This document shows, piece after piece, positions 17,776 to 26,753 of a stretch of 43,277 bases of DNA. The position numbers and the translations under genes are program-made. Within the stretch, counting starts at the first letter, position 1. Every line of letters starts with the position of its first letter. The stretch spans positions 1-43,277 of the forward strand of contig NZ_JASDDJ010000026.1 in the NCBI RefSeq assembly GCF_030407455.1, in the 5' to 3' direction. The notes under the pieces were generated by a model. It did not search any database. It had not been told where the DNA came from and saw only the letters and a list, made by a program, of their open reading frames with translations. This DNA is from Psychrobacter sp. 5A.1. GTDB taxonomy: Bacteria > Pseudomonadota > Gammaproteobacteria > Pseudomonadales > Moraxellaceae.

Positions 17776-18462
17776 TTATCCTCTTGGCTCATTACCCTCT
17801 TGGCTTATTTTTCCGATAATGATTTCAAAGTCACTATTCACCATGTCTGTTAGTAATGGCTCGCCTTTATCATTCACACGAAACAGCCCATATTCAGCGG
17901 CTTCAAACGCCTGTGCATGACCTTCTTGAAAGAAAAAAGCATTGGTTGCGAGCTTTATGCTGCCGCTACGAGCACGATAATGAATGGCTAGCTCATCCGC
18001 TGCTAATGTATCACGATCATCGCGTTGGTTGTGCTCTGCTAGGCGCACAAAATGCCCCACGTTATTGCTATCGACTTTTATAACCACATAACCGTCGCTT
18101 GGCTCATACGTTCGAAAGTCTAACTCGGCATCAGCAGCATCGGACGCTACATCATTCGGTGATGAATGGTGGGTTTTTGACTGCAACGCTTTAAAAATAT
18201 CACGCTCTAGTGCATAGCTGAGTACCATATAATCCCCTTGCATAAAGCCACGAGGATCGACAGGAGCCAGTGCCAACAGTACCTTGTCACCAGTCGCCAA
18301 ATGGGACTCATATTTTGTGATATTTACCGTCATGATAATGAGGATGAGCAACAACCCTAAGAGTGCGACGCCAATGGTAAATCCACGCTGTTGCCACCAA
18401 GGCAGTGTCAGCGTAGAGGCAGACGGTTTTTGATGGACGGCATGATCTTTTAGCTGACTCAT
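17776..18462 (-). CDS. GDYXXLXY domain protein
   Basis: A protein of 228 residues with one N-terminal membrane segment (about 28-48) and a periplasmic-side domain containing the defining GDYMVLSYAL motif preceded by VDPRGFMQ. The function of this domain is unknown. It is the last gene of a three-gene operon: its ATG overlaps the upstream stop by four bases. This gene order (DUF2157, DUF4401-like, GDYXXLXY) recurs in bacteria, implying one membrane complex. Confidence 0.85.
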   Translation of the reverse strand: MSQLKDHAVHQKPSASTLTLPWWQQRGFTIGVALLGLLLILIIMTVNITKYESHLATGDKVLLALAPVDPRGFMQGDYMVLSYALERDIFKALQSKTHHSSPNDVASDAADAELDFRTYEPSDGYVVIKVDSNNVGHFVRLAEHNQRDDRDTLAADELAIHYRARSGSIKLATNAFFFQEGHAQAFEAAEYGLFRVNDKGEPLLTDMVNSDFEIIIGKISQEGNEPRG

Positions 18463-19640
18463 AATAATCGCTCCTTCTGCTCATCACTATTCATGTATTT
18501 TGTGCTGTTAAATGCGTCACGTTTGAGCCGTAGTCGCCACCGTATCATCAGCATCGTAAGACCGATGATGAGCATAGAAACAGATTTGATCAGCAATGAA
18601 GTATCGAGCTGATAGTAATACCAAAATACGTAGCCGACTAACGCAGCGATACCAAGACCCAACAGCGCGCGTTGGCTATTGGCTACCGCAATGATAATCA
18701 CCAAACTGGTCGCGAGCAGCCCTGAGACATAGATCGACAGGATGCCCAATAGGATAATAATACCGACAATGAGGCGACCAGCCACTGATTGTAATTTGAC
18801 ATGATAGCGTTTCAGAATAAGGTAAGCGGCATAGAGGCTGGCAAAGATAAGCAGCCCTTGAGCCAAATAATAATTATAACTTAAAGCCTCGCCGTAACTA
18901 CCAACGTGACGCCCATACTCAGCGGCGATAAAATAAACAGATACGGCCAAAAGCATCAGTGCGCTGGCGTATCCAACGGCTTTGATCGTCGCAAAAACAG
19001 TCATGTGCCATTTGACGGGAGTCCGTTGTAACAGGCGATGGCGCTGTAAATTGCTGATAACCGCAATCAGCGCCAATAACCCCAAACTGAGCTCAGGCAA
19101 ATGATAATAATTCAGCAAATAAACCATGAGACTGAGCGTGACTACGCTGCCCAATATTCGATAGACATAATTGGACATAACGAGGGTCATAAAGCCCTGC
19201 GTGAGTAAAAATAAATAAATGTCTATAGGTGTAGGCAAGTTATTACTGAATAAGGCATATGCAATATAAGCTTGGCCAACCACACTGATGGCAAACGCCA
19301 AGCTGCTTATAAAGGCATTATCACGGTTTTGCTGGTGTTTAAACAGCATAAAACCAGCCCCATTTAAGGATGACCCGATAATAAGGACAGCAATCATGCT
19401 GTCGAGCACCCCAGTGTTCTCTAATAACAATGATAAAAAACCAATAAAAAATAGACTGGCTACCATGCCACTCACGCCAAAAAATAACTGTAAAAACCAA
19501 GTATGGTCATCATTTACCGCGCTGCGACTATCACTGTCTACAGTCGTGTTGTTTTCGTCCACTAAACGGACATTGTCCACATCGGTGTCGATCAAACCCA
19601 GATTTTTTAGTGCTATCAGCGTCTGTTTATCATCATTCAT
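18459..19640 (-). CDS. Polytopic membrane protein, DUF4401-like
   Basis: A protein of 393 residues from the chosen start, with roughly ten hydrophobic segments after a short soluble N-terminus (MNDDKQTLIALKNLGLID). The frame extends to 19679, but ATG 19640 gives an eight-base overlap with the upstream stop and a better family-like beginning. The DUF4401 assignment rests on position in the operon and general look, not on a firm motif. Confidence 0.75.
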   Translation of the reverse strand: MNDDKQTLIALKNLGLIDTDVDNVRLVDENNTTVDSDSRSAVNDDHTWFLQLFFGVSGMVASLFFIGFLSLLLENTGVLDSMIAVLIIGSSLNGAGFMLFKHQQNRDNAFISSLAFAISVVGQAYIAYALFSNNLPTPIDIYLFLLTQGFMTLVMSNYVYRILGSVVTLSLMVYLLNYYHLPELSLGLLALIAVISNLQRHRLLQRTPVKWHMTVFATIKAVGYASALMLLAVSVYFIAAEYGRHVGSYGEALSYNYYLAQGLLIFASLYAAYLILKRYHVKLQSVAGRLIVGIIILLGILSIYVSGLLATSLVIIIAVANSQRALLGLGIAALVGYVFWYYYQLDTSLLIKSVSMLIIGLTMLMIRWRLRLKRDAFNSTKYMNSDEQKERLL

Positions 19641-20790
19641 GGTCAGCGCCTTTGTTGGTTGTACGGGTTTGGTTTGCATTATCCAAGCGTGATACTTTGC
19701 GCAGCCATATGACCGCCGCAGAGCTCAGCCCAATCAATGATAGCGCTAAGAACAAAAATCCTCCTGCATCAAAGTCATCAAGCAGCCATTCACCGACCCA
19801 CCACATCACCACGCTAATGATCGAAAACGACAGATAAGTTAGCATGAGCAAATCAACACGGCGCCGACGAAACTGCCCATACATAAAGCCGCACCAGCCT
19901 AGCCATAAAGCATTCGCTACCCAAAACAGCTGTATATTTCTATCATCGAAAATAGTGCTTATCGCCAAATATGTGATGGTATAAGTGCTGACAAGCGCGA
20001 CCACGTAAGTGCTCCAATGTAAGCTTGATTTGGAGGCAGCGCTTGTGGAATTGACAGTATTGGAATTGATGCTATTGGATTGAATGCTAGAGGTAATGCG
20101 AGAAGAACTAAGGTCAGAGATTCCTGCTAGGCGTTTTTTTTCAAAGCATTCAAGCCATAAATAAAAAGCGATAAAATTGATGACAGTGATGATCGTAAAT
20201 TGCCAAAAGTCTTGATCGTAGTAATCTAGTCCAAAGAATAATGCGGTGTCGATATAAAACAATGTCAGAGCATTAATTAACCCCAACCATAGCAGCCATA
20301 GCGCAGGAAAGCGGGCGATAATTACCCAAGGGATAATCAACACGGCCCAGCCAAAGAAGAGCTGCCACGTATCTGCGCCCGTTTGATAAACCTGCCCAAA
20401 CAAGGCCAGTAAGCTGCCTGTGAGGATACTGGCAATGAGCAATAATAGCTGCTGAATCAGCCGAAATTTTTGTCTAAAAGCCAGTGCAGCATACAGGGCG
20501 ATAGTGACCACCAAGGCCCCTTCGACTAAGGCAAACTTGCCTATTTTCCCCATATTTAGCCAGTTATAGGCAATAAAGAAAACCAGTGATAGTACCAGTG
20601 CGACCGCCCCAATAATGAGCGAGGCCTTATCAAAAAACGCCAGCCAAAAACGCTTGGTGGGATAGACTTCTAAGTGTATGGCCGCATCGTCGGCATGCGC
20701 CAATGGCAGTATGCCTTGCTTGAGTAGGTGCTCGATAGTACGCCGTGGTTGGCTCATAGCGCTCTCTAGATAAAAGTTTGTGTCACTCAT
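19633..20790 (-). CDS. DUF2157 membrane protein
   Basis: First gene of the operon; 385 residues. The short soluble N-terminus (RRTIEHLLKQGILP) is the helix typical of DUF2157, followed by about ten membrane segments. A Ser/Asn-rich linker (about residues 230-252) in the middle comes from degenerate short DNA repeats at 20040-20097 and is probably lineage-specific. MITE copy 2 lies only 30 bases upstream of the start, so the operon's promoter is either in the element, or in those 30 bases. Confidence 0.8.
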   Translation of the reverse strand: MSDTNFYLESAMSQPRRTIEHLLKQGILPLAHADDAAIHLEVYPTKRFWLAFFDKASLIIGAVALVLSLVFFIAYNWLNMGKIGKFALVEGALVVTIALYAALAFRQKFRLIQQLLLLIASILTGSLLALFGQVYQTGADTWQLFFGWAVLIIPWVIIARFPALWLLWLGLINALTLFYIDTALFFGLDYYDQDFWQFTIITVINFIAFYLWLECFEKKRLAGISDLSSSRITSSIQSNSINSNTVNSTSAASKSSLHWSTYVVALVSTYTITYLAISTIFDDRNIQLFWVANALWLGWCGFMYGQFRRRRVDLLMLTYLSFSIISVVMWWVGEWLLDDFDAGGFLFLALSLIGLSSAAVIWLRKVSRLDNANQTRTTNKGADHE

Positions 20791-20820
20791 CTTATCTTGT
20801 TATGAGGTATGGGGGTACTA

Positions 20821-20990
20821 GGGCGTGTCCTCATTTTAAAAATAGTGATAAAAATGAGATAAATTGCCGTCAAACGAGGAAAGTAGCGCAGATAATATCG
20901 AGATATTGCCCAACTATTTGACGCCGTTTGGCAAGATTTAGCTATTTTTAGCCCATTTAAAGGACACTCGTTTGAATTGAAGACATGCCC
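20821..20990 (-). mobile_element. 170-bp MITE-like element, copy 2
   Basis: Same ends and TA flanks (20819-20820, 20991-20992) as copy 1, in reverse orientation (CCTCATTTTAAAAAT end first). The right end has diverged to GACATGCCC. It lies between two minus-strand genes. Confidence 0.9.
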
Positions 20991-21010
20991 TAAAGTAGAT
21001 AGATGCTTAC

Positions 21011-21265
21011 TTAATAAAACTCAATGCGGCTCAAGACCTGCTCTTGCACCAGATAGGCGCAGATGTACGCACTTGGCCACGCAAACATAAAGGCCAGTCC
21101 CCACGAATGCATCAATTCCATAAAAAAGCCGTCGATAAAGCCTTGTTTTACCACCAATAAGGCCGTCGAGATAATGAGAGACATCATCATCGCCATCAGA
21201 CCGGTAAAGATGAGACGGTAGTATTTGCGGCGCGTACGTATTCTGATGGTGGGAAAATTGGCCAT
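21011..21265 (-). CDS. DUF2798 small membrane protein
   Basis: A protein of 84 residues from the chosen ATG (MANFPTIRIRTRRKYYR). Two membrane segments are separated by a short loop; TGLMAMMMSLIIS and WGLAFMFAWPSAY match the DUF2798 pattern. The frame extends to 21364, but the extra 33 residues are hydrophilic and not family-like, and AGGA lies before ATG 21265. Function unknown. MITE copy 2 begins about 20 bases after the stop. Confidence 0.75.
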   Translation of the reverse strand: MANFPTIRIRTRRKYYRLIFTGLMAMMMSLIISTALLVVKQGFIDGFFMELMHSWGLAFMFAWPSAYICAYLVQEQVLSRIEFY

Positions 21266-21558
21266 AGTATTCGGTGTCCTGAATGGTGCTAATGACACTT
21301 CACTTATGAAGTGAGTGTCAGTTTTATATAATAAATAGTGGTAGTGGCCGTTAGGATTTGCCATTGAGTACTATCATATCGTGTGCTGACCGATGAATAA
21401 AATGGTTATTATAAATGCTTAGATTCAGTATTGCTTCACGATAGCCACTTTTACTGTAGGACATTTTTTATAGCAGGACAGTATAAAGAAATAACGCACT
21501 AAACTGGGTTAATTTTGCTACGATAAAGTCAATCACAGCAAACACATAGGAGCATGAA

Positions 21559-22293
21559 ATGGCAGCTCAAAAGCAACGAACATTAGGCATCATCGGCGGT
21601 ATGAGTTGGGAGAGTACCGAAAGCTATTATCGTCTGATTAATGAAGGTGTTAAGCATCAGCTTGGCGGACTACATTCCGCAGATTTGTTGATTCATAGTG
21701 TGGATTTTGCGTTGATTAATGCGTTACAGGAGCAAGGCAAATGGGATGAGCTAGGCGAGATAATGGCTAGCAGTGCTCAGCGTCTACAAGCCGCTGGTGT
21801 GCAAGGGATCATGATTGCTTCCAATACGATGCACAAACTGGTCGATGATGTGCGCTCCGCCACAGACTTGCCGTTGACTCATATCGCTGATGCAACGACT
21901 GATGCCATCAAAAAACAAAATCTCACCAAAATAGCCTTACTCGGTACTCAGTTTACGATGACCCAAGATTTTTATAAGCAGCGTCTTATTGATGCGGGCT
22001 TACAAGTATTGATACCAGCAGAGAATGAGCGCGCAGAGGTACACCGCATTATCAAAAAAGAGCTGTGCGTCGGTCAGTTTAAAGACAGCTCACGAGAGTA
22101 TTATCGTCAAGTGATTAAAGATTTGGCGGCGCAAGGTGCTGAAGGTGTGATATTGGGCTGTACCGAGATTGGCTTACTTATCAAACAGACTGATAGCCCG
22201 ATTCCGGTATTTGATACGACCGCTATTCATGCAGCCGCAGCGGTTAATTTTCTGTTAGGTAAAAATGATTGGGTAAGGACTGAAAGTAGTTAG
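21559..22293 (+). CDS. Aspartate/glutamate racemase family protein (YgeA-like)
   Basis: A cofactor-independent amino-acid racemase of 244 residues. GIIGGMSWEST is the typical start. The first catalytic position is in IASNTMHK, with Ser88 where many members have Cys, and the second is Cys201 in LGCTEIGLL. E. coli YgeA is recalled to have Thr and Cys as this pair, so this is probably an L-Asp/Glu-specific or related branch. AGGAGC precedes the ATG. The stop TAG is formed by the TA target duplication plus the first G of MITE copy 3; excising the element would give TAA at the same place, so the protein is unchanged. Confidence 0.88.
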   Translation: MAAQKQRTLGIIGGMSWESTESYYRLINEGVKHQLGGLHSADLLIHSVDFALINALQEQGKWDELGEIMASSAQRLQAAGVQGIMIASNTMHKLVDDVRSATDLPLTHIADATTDAIKKQNLTKIALLGTQFTMTQDFYKQRLIDAGLQVLIPAENERAEVHRIIKKELCVGQFKDSSREYYRQVIKDLAAQGAEGVILGCTEIGLLIKQTDSPIPVFDTTAIHAAAAVNFLLGKNDWVRTESS

Positions 22294-22462
22294 GGCGTGT
22301 TCTCAATTCAAACGAGTGTCCTCTAAATGGGCTAAAAACAGCTAAATTTTGCCAAACATCGTCAAATAGTTGGTCAATATCCCGATATTATCTGCGCTAC
22401 TTTCCTCGTTTGACGGCAATTTATCTCATTTTTATCACCATTTTTAAAATGAGGACACGCCC
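22293..22462 (+). mobile_element. 170-bp MITE-like element, copy 3
   Basis: GGGCGTGTTCTCA to TGAGGACACGCCC, TA flanks at 22291-22292 and 22463-22464, forward orientation. It fills the space between the racemase stop and the lipase leader. A weak TTGACG-N17-TATCAC pair (22410-22438) points towards the lipase. Confidence 0.9.
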
Positions 22463-22572
22463 TAATGTATAAATTTTATTGTTTGGTGGCGAGTTATAGT
22501 AGATTGACTCTAAGCAGCACTAGCCGCATCTTGCACGCCACTCTTTTACGGTTTCTTAATAGGGAAGTTTCA

Positions 22573-23523
22573 ATGATATTAAAACGTCTAAGCCTCGCCA
22601 CTGTACTCAGTTTATCAGTCGTCGGCTGTACCACCGCACCCAATACGCTAGCCGTAAATACAACTCAAAAAATCATCCAACACGAACGTAATAAAGCAGA
22701 CCTTACCACTAAGGTATTTACACTCGCTTCTGGTCAAAAGCTCACTTATACCGAAAATAACGCTATCAATGCGGAGCCTCTATTATTGATTCATGGTTTT
22801 GGCGGTAATAAAGATAATTTCACTCGTATCGCTGACAAGCTGGCTGACTATCACCTTGTTATTCCAGACTTATTAGGGTTTGGCGATTCGAGTAAACCTG
22901 ATACTGCGGATTATCGCGCGGATGCCCAAGCGCAGCGTCTGCATGAGTTGATGCAAGCGAAGGGCTTGGCATCCAATATCCACATCGGTGGTAATTCGAT
23001 GGGCGGGGCTATCAGTGTGGCTTATGCGGCAAAGTATCCAAACGATGTGAAAAGTCTATGGCTCATCGACAGTGCAGGGTTTTGGTCAGCGGGCATTCCT
23101 CAATCACTGGAAAATGCCACGCTTGAGAACAATCCCCTATTGATCAATAAGACGGAAGATATCTACGAGATGTATGACTTTGTCATGTATAAGCCGCCTT
23201 ATTTGCCCAAAACTGTGCAAGCGGTATTTGCGCAAGAGCGTATCGCTAATAAAGCGCTTGAGTCCAAAATACTAGAGCAGATCGTCACAGACAATGTCGA
23301 AGAGCGTGCCAAAGTCATTGCGAACTATCAGATTCCGACGCTGGTCGTTTGGGGCGAAAAAGACCAAGTCATCAAGCCTGAAACGACTGCGTTGATTAAA
23401 GAAATTATCCCGCAGTCGACGGTTATTATGATGCCAGAAGTCGGTCACGTACCGATGATAGAGTCGGTAAAAGAGACCGCCGAGGATTATAAAAAATTTC
23501 GGGCAACGCTAAAATATGAGTAA
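22573..23523 (+). CDS. lip1: Lipase, alpha/beta hydrolase, lipoprotein (Lip1-like)
   Basis: A triacylglycerol lipase/esterase of 316 residues. The signal peptide ends in VVGC (C19), so it is exported and lipid-anchored. HGFGG forms the oxyanion region; the nucleophile is in GGNSMGG (S142), with Asp264 in WGEKDQ and His292 in VGHVPM. Long stretches match my memory of Lip1 from Psychrobacter immobilis (317 residues). An upstream ATG at 22465 opens the frame by 36 residues, but it abuts the MITE and lacks a signal peptide, while ATG 22573 starts one and has AGGGAAG upstream. It ends two bases before the convergent nitronate monooxygenase stop. Confidence 0.92.
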   Translation: MILKRLSLATVLSLSVVGCTTAPNTLAVNTTQKIIQHERNKADLTTKVFTLASGQKLTYTENNAINAEPLLLIHGFGGNKDNFTRIADKLADYHLVIPDLLGFGDSSKPDTADYRADAQAQRLHELMQAKGLASNIHIGGNSMGGAISVAYAAKYPNDVKSLWLIDSAGFWSAGIPQSLENATLENNPLLINKTEDIYEMYDFVMYKPPYLPKTVQAVFAQERIANKALESKILEQIVTDNVEERAKVIANYQIPTLVVWGEKDQVIKPETTALIKEIIPQSTVIMMPEVGHVPMIESVKETAEDYKKFRATLKYE

Positions 23524-23525
23524 AT

Positions 23526-24569
23526 TTATAACGCTTTTACCAACCGCTCAAGCAGTTCAAGCGTGCTTTCTTGTTTGACCAAGGCTACCCCTTGTCCAGC
23601 CCAAAGGGATTGATGTTCTGCATCTCTGTTCTGAGACGCATTAGCTCGCATAAATTTGGTCATGGCATTTAATTGAGGATAGGGCGGTAGCTCATTAGCG
23701 CTTTCAAATTTGGCAAAGTCACGTAGATAATTATTCAATAAACCACGAGCGAGTTTACCTGAGAATAATCGAGTTAAGCGTGTCTCAGCGCTGCGTTTGC
23801 TATGACTGGCATCGAGTAAAGCTTGTTTATAAATGTCATTGATACCGCATTTGTCTGTGGTCAAAAACGCTGTACCTATTTGTGCCAGCTCTGCACCAGC
23901 TGCCTGAACAGCTTTAATGGCTTGGGCGTTCATGATGCCACCTGCTGCGATCAACGGAATATCGGTACAGGCACGCGTTTGACCAATCAGCGTCAACAAC
24001 CCCAATGGATCGCTTTCACTTTGCGGCAGCCAACCACCGCGATGTCCGCCAGCCTCAGACCCTTGCACACATACCGCATCTGCACCAATATCTGCCCATG
24101 CTTTCGCTTCTAATGGATGATTGGCAGTGCCGATGACACGCGTGCCGAGACTTTGCAGATGCTGAACTTGCTCGGCACTGATAATACCAAAGGTAAAACT
24201 GGCAACAGGAACAGGATTGTCATAGAGCACTTGTAGCTGATCTAAAAAGCTTAGCGCTGGGCGTTCAGGTAGTGCAAATTCGATATGGTTGTCTTGATAG
24301 TACTCACTCAGCCAAGCGGGGAGTTCGGTATCAAAGGTTGTACAGTCCTGCTCAGAGAGCACCATCAGATTGATCATAAAAGGTCGGTCAGTGAGCGATT
24401 TAATGGTATCAATTTGGCCAGTTAAAACATCTGGCGCCGTCATGCCAGACCCTAATGAGCCCAGTCCGCCAAAGTTACTCACCGTCGCTGCCAGTTCAGG
24501 TGTGGTTGCTCCTGCCATGGGTGCTTGGATGATAGGGTAGGTTAAGTTTAGAGTATCAAGTAAGGTCAT
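23526..24569 (-). CDS. Nitronate monooxygenase (NMO class II-like)
   Basis: An FMN-dependent TIM-barrel oxygenase of 347 residues that oxidises alkyl nitronates such as propionate-3-nitronate. Seen: the N-terminal YPIIQAPMAGATTPELA, FTFGI, a VQGSEAGGHRGGW FMN-binding and catalytic-His segment, IAAGGIMNA and QIGTAFLTTDK. A purine-like AAAAGGCGG precedes the ATG. The 5' part of this gene is duplicated as a short broken fragment at 25973-26031. Confidence 0.9.
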   Translation of the reverse strand: MTLLDTLNLTYPIIQAPMAGATTPELAATVSNFGGLGSLGSGMTAPDVLTGQIDTIKSLTDRPFMINLMVLSEQDCTTFDTELPAWLSEYYQDNHIEFALPERPALSFLDQLQVLYDNPVPVASFTFGIISAEQVQHLQSLGTRVIGTANHPLEAKAWADIGADAVCVQGSEAGGHRGGWLPQSESDPLGLLTLIGQTRACTDIPLIAAGGIMNAQAIKAVQAAGAELAQIGTAFLTTDKCGINDIYKQALLDASHSKRSAETRLTRLFSGKLARGLLNNYLRDFAKFESANELPPYPQLNAMTKFMRANASQNRDAEHQSLWAGQGVALVKQESTLELLERLVKAL

Positions 24570-24747
24570 GACGGGCCGCCTTTTTAGTAGGGTGTTTGCA
24601 TGACTTACTTTAACAGAGCTGAGTACAGAGTATGTGAGATAGTGTTTATTTAGTTGCTGAATAGGAAGGTTTTTATTAGTCGGTGCTTTAGAGGGTTTTG
24701 GTTCCGCTTCGAAACGCTGTGTAATGTTCTAGATTTCCTGACCTTTA

Positions 24748-25776
24748 TCACTTCCATGGAATAGCAGCACGTATTTTTTCGCTCATTGTGAAGGCTTTGA
24801 TTAAGAATAAATCCTTTTGCGTTTGCGCAACGATTGTTTTATATAACTCAATTGCTTCATCATCAGAAGACGGAGTAGGCTGTTGATCAACAAAGCGCGT
24901 TAAAATGTCATGATAAGTCATGTTATTTAACTTGAAATTATCTGAGCCTACTTGTGCTAAATAATCGGTTATTATTTTTTCAACTTGATAGATATTGCTA
25001 TATATTTTGTCAGTATAAAAATATTGTTTATTGCGCATGCTAACCATTGAAGGCGACGAATAAATCACTGTTAATCTTCTTTCAAGGGCATCTTCTCTCC
25101 AGTCAGGCTCTGAATATAATTGTGCCATTGAAGTACCATCTAACTGTTTCATAGAACTCATATTACTCAGGTCTTCTTTAATTTCACCAGATAAAAAGTC
25201 CGCAATATCGATATTTACATTTTTACCGACAAATTGCGTTGCCTCTCCAATGAAATACCCCCGAGAATGTTCTGGAAAATCATTATTGATGTAGGCGTAG
25301 GAGTTATTCAGTCTGCCTATGGTCATTGGGTGTTCTAAGTAGCTTTGCTTTATCTCAGAAAGCATTTCATCATAAGGTACTAATTCAGTATCATATACAA
25401 TATATACCTCTTGAATGATATTTTTGCTGTCAGTAAACACACCAATTTCTTTTATATTTCCATATTCAGTTGAAGACATATCGGTTAATAGGTTATAAAA
25501 TCTATATCCCAAGGGACGATTATCGAACCGTTCACTATTCCAATCCTGTAAGGTCGGTTCAAGGCCTGGATGTTTTTGCATTGCCACGTCAATAGAGTCT
25601 TTACCAACTGTAATACCCAGTGGGCTAGCAATTGCTAAATCATCACGATTAATATCGCTAAGTTTGCTAGCAACTGAAGGAGCGTCTATATTGGTCGTAA
25701 CTCTCTCATCAGCATGACTAAAGGCGGTCGTAAGAAACCCAATGCTCAGGATGGATAAAAATAGTTTACAGTTCAT
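24748..25776 (-). CDS. Exported protein of unknown function
   Basis: A protein of 342 residues with a Sec-type signal peptide (hydrophobic core LFLSILSIGFLTTAFS, likely cleaved after SHA). The mature part is polar and acidic; it contains ASPLGITVGKDSIDVAMQKHPG near the start, a layout seen in periplasmic hypothetical proteins, but I recognise no family. The gene is more AT-rich than its neighbours and is flanked by the NMO gene on one side and a duplicated NMO fragment on the other, suggesting that it arrived by an insertion. A stretch of 178 bases between it and NMO shows nothing. Confidence 0.7.
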   Translation of the reverse strand: MNCKLFLSILSIGFLTTAFSHADERVTTNIDAPSVASKLSDINRDDLAIASPLGITVGKDSIDVAMQKHPGLEPTLQDWNSERFDNRPLGYRFYNLLTDMSSTEYGNIKEIGVFTDSKNIIQEVYIVYDTELVPYDEMLSEIKQSYLEHPMTIGRLNNSYAYINNDFPEHSRGYFIGEATQFVGKNVNIDIADFLSGEIKEDLSNMSSMKQLDGTSMAQLYSEPDWREDALERRLTVIYSSPSMVSMRNKQYFYTDKIYSNIYQVEKIITDYLAQVGSDNFKLNNMTYHDILTRFVDQQPTPSSDDEAIELYKTIVAQTQKDLFLIKAFTMSEKIRAAIPWK

Positions 25777-25880
25777 CGAAATACCTATGTAAATAATTAA
25801 TTAAATACCCACCGTCTTATAATGATAAGAGCTACTCAATTTATAGTAATCAGCAAGCAAAATAACGATTATTCGGACAC

Positions 25881-25906
25881 AAAAAAAGCGAGTGTTCACC
25901 CGCTTT
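25881..25906 (-). terminator. Terminator on the minus strand
   Basis: On the minus strand AAAGCG, a short inner GTG/CAC, CGCTTT and a run of seven T. It could end transcripts from the VOC gene at 26147-26524. Confidence 0.55.
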
Positions 25907-25972
25907 GAATATACAATCATACATTTAAAAAATATAAAAGTGAACATGTTTCCGCTATTGTACTTCCTCGGA

Positions 25973-26031
25973 TAAAGTTACTTACTATCGCTGCCAGTTC
26001 GGGTGTGGTTGAATGATAGGGTGGGTTTTGG
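25973..26031 (-). pseudogene. Fragment of a nitronate monooxygenase gene 5' end
   Basis: AAAGTTACTTACTATCGCTG...GTGTGGTT closely matches 24471-24508 of the NMO gene with a few substitutions, then skips about 20 bases and resumes at ATGATAGGGTGGGTT, matching ATGATAGGGTAGGTT at 24529-24543. The rest of the gene is missing. Around it, 25777-26146 is otherwise AT-rich and non-coding. Confidence 0.75.
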
Positions 26032-26146
26032 CTACGGATTTGTAGTTAAAAAGCTTGACTGCGAAGTTGTAGTTAAGATAGTTGGCTATGGTTCTATAGT
26101 TAATGTTTATTGACCCATAAGCTGAATGCGAACTGACTCTAATCCT

Positions 26147-26524
26147 TTAACTAAGCGGCTTTATCGTTAGGATGACGCCGAATCCGTCTGGATCAGTCAA
26201 CTCGATACCTTTTTCATGCCAATAAGGATTTTGTGAGGTGATTGGTAGTATATCTGCCTGTTTCGCTTTACCTATAATGGTTTGGATTTCCTCTTTGCTA
26301 TCTAAGTAAAATACGATCAAATCGTCCCTGTCAGGATGATGGTTTGCTTTATTAGCGGAATAGGTAAACTCCATATGCCAATCCTGATTGGGAAATCCTA
26401 AAAAAACACCATCGTAATCATTATGGTTTTTGAAATCGCCAAGCTTTTCCAGTCCAATAATGTTCTGATAAAAATTGATAAGGTTGTCCAAATTATTGGT
26501 GTGTCGCGCATATCGAAATTTCAT
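26147..26524 (-). CDS. VOC (glyoxalase/bleomycin resistance) family protein
   Basis: A protein of 125 residues with the paired beta-alpha-beta-beta-beta layout: FYQNIIGLEKLG in the first half, and a C-terminal ELTDPDGFGVILT with the metal-site type acidic residue. HMEFT supplies a further likely ligand. Substrate unknown; the fold covers lyases, dioxygenases and drug-binding proteins. Start MKFRYARHT at ATG 26524. Stands alone. Confidence 0.85.
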   Translation of the reverse strand: MKFRYARHTNNLDNLINFYQNIIGLEKLGDFKNHNDYDGVFLGFPNQDWHMEFTYSANKANHHPDRDDLIVFYLDSKEEIQTIIGKAKQADILPITSQNPYWHEKGIELTDPDGFGVILTIKPLS

Positions 26525-26753
26525 AAGTATCCTTACTCATCTAGGAGAAGCGGTATAGAGTTCAAATCAGTGACAACCAAATGAAGGCAAAATGAGCATA
26601 ACAGTGGTCGCATAACTGTCTTCGAACTTACGATGACAAAAACGATTCAAGAGCTAATTTATTCTATAAAAAATGAGTCACCTTCCCAAATTATCAAAGT
26701 GATATTTAAGAAAACTGACCCATTCCTATAACTTTACGTTTTAACGTTTGCTA

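Noticed and set aside
22465..22572. Upstream ATG extending the lipase by 36 residues
   Set aside because: It directly abuts the MITE, has no ribosome site and would bury the lipoprotein signal peptide.
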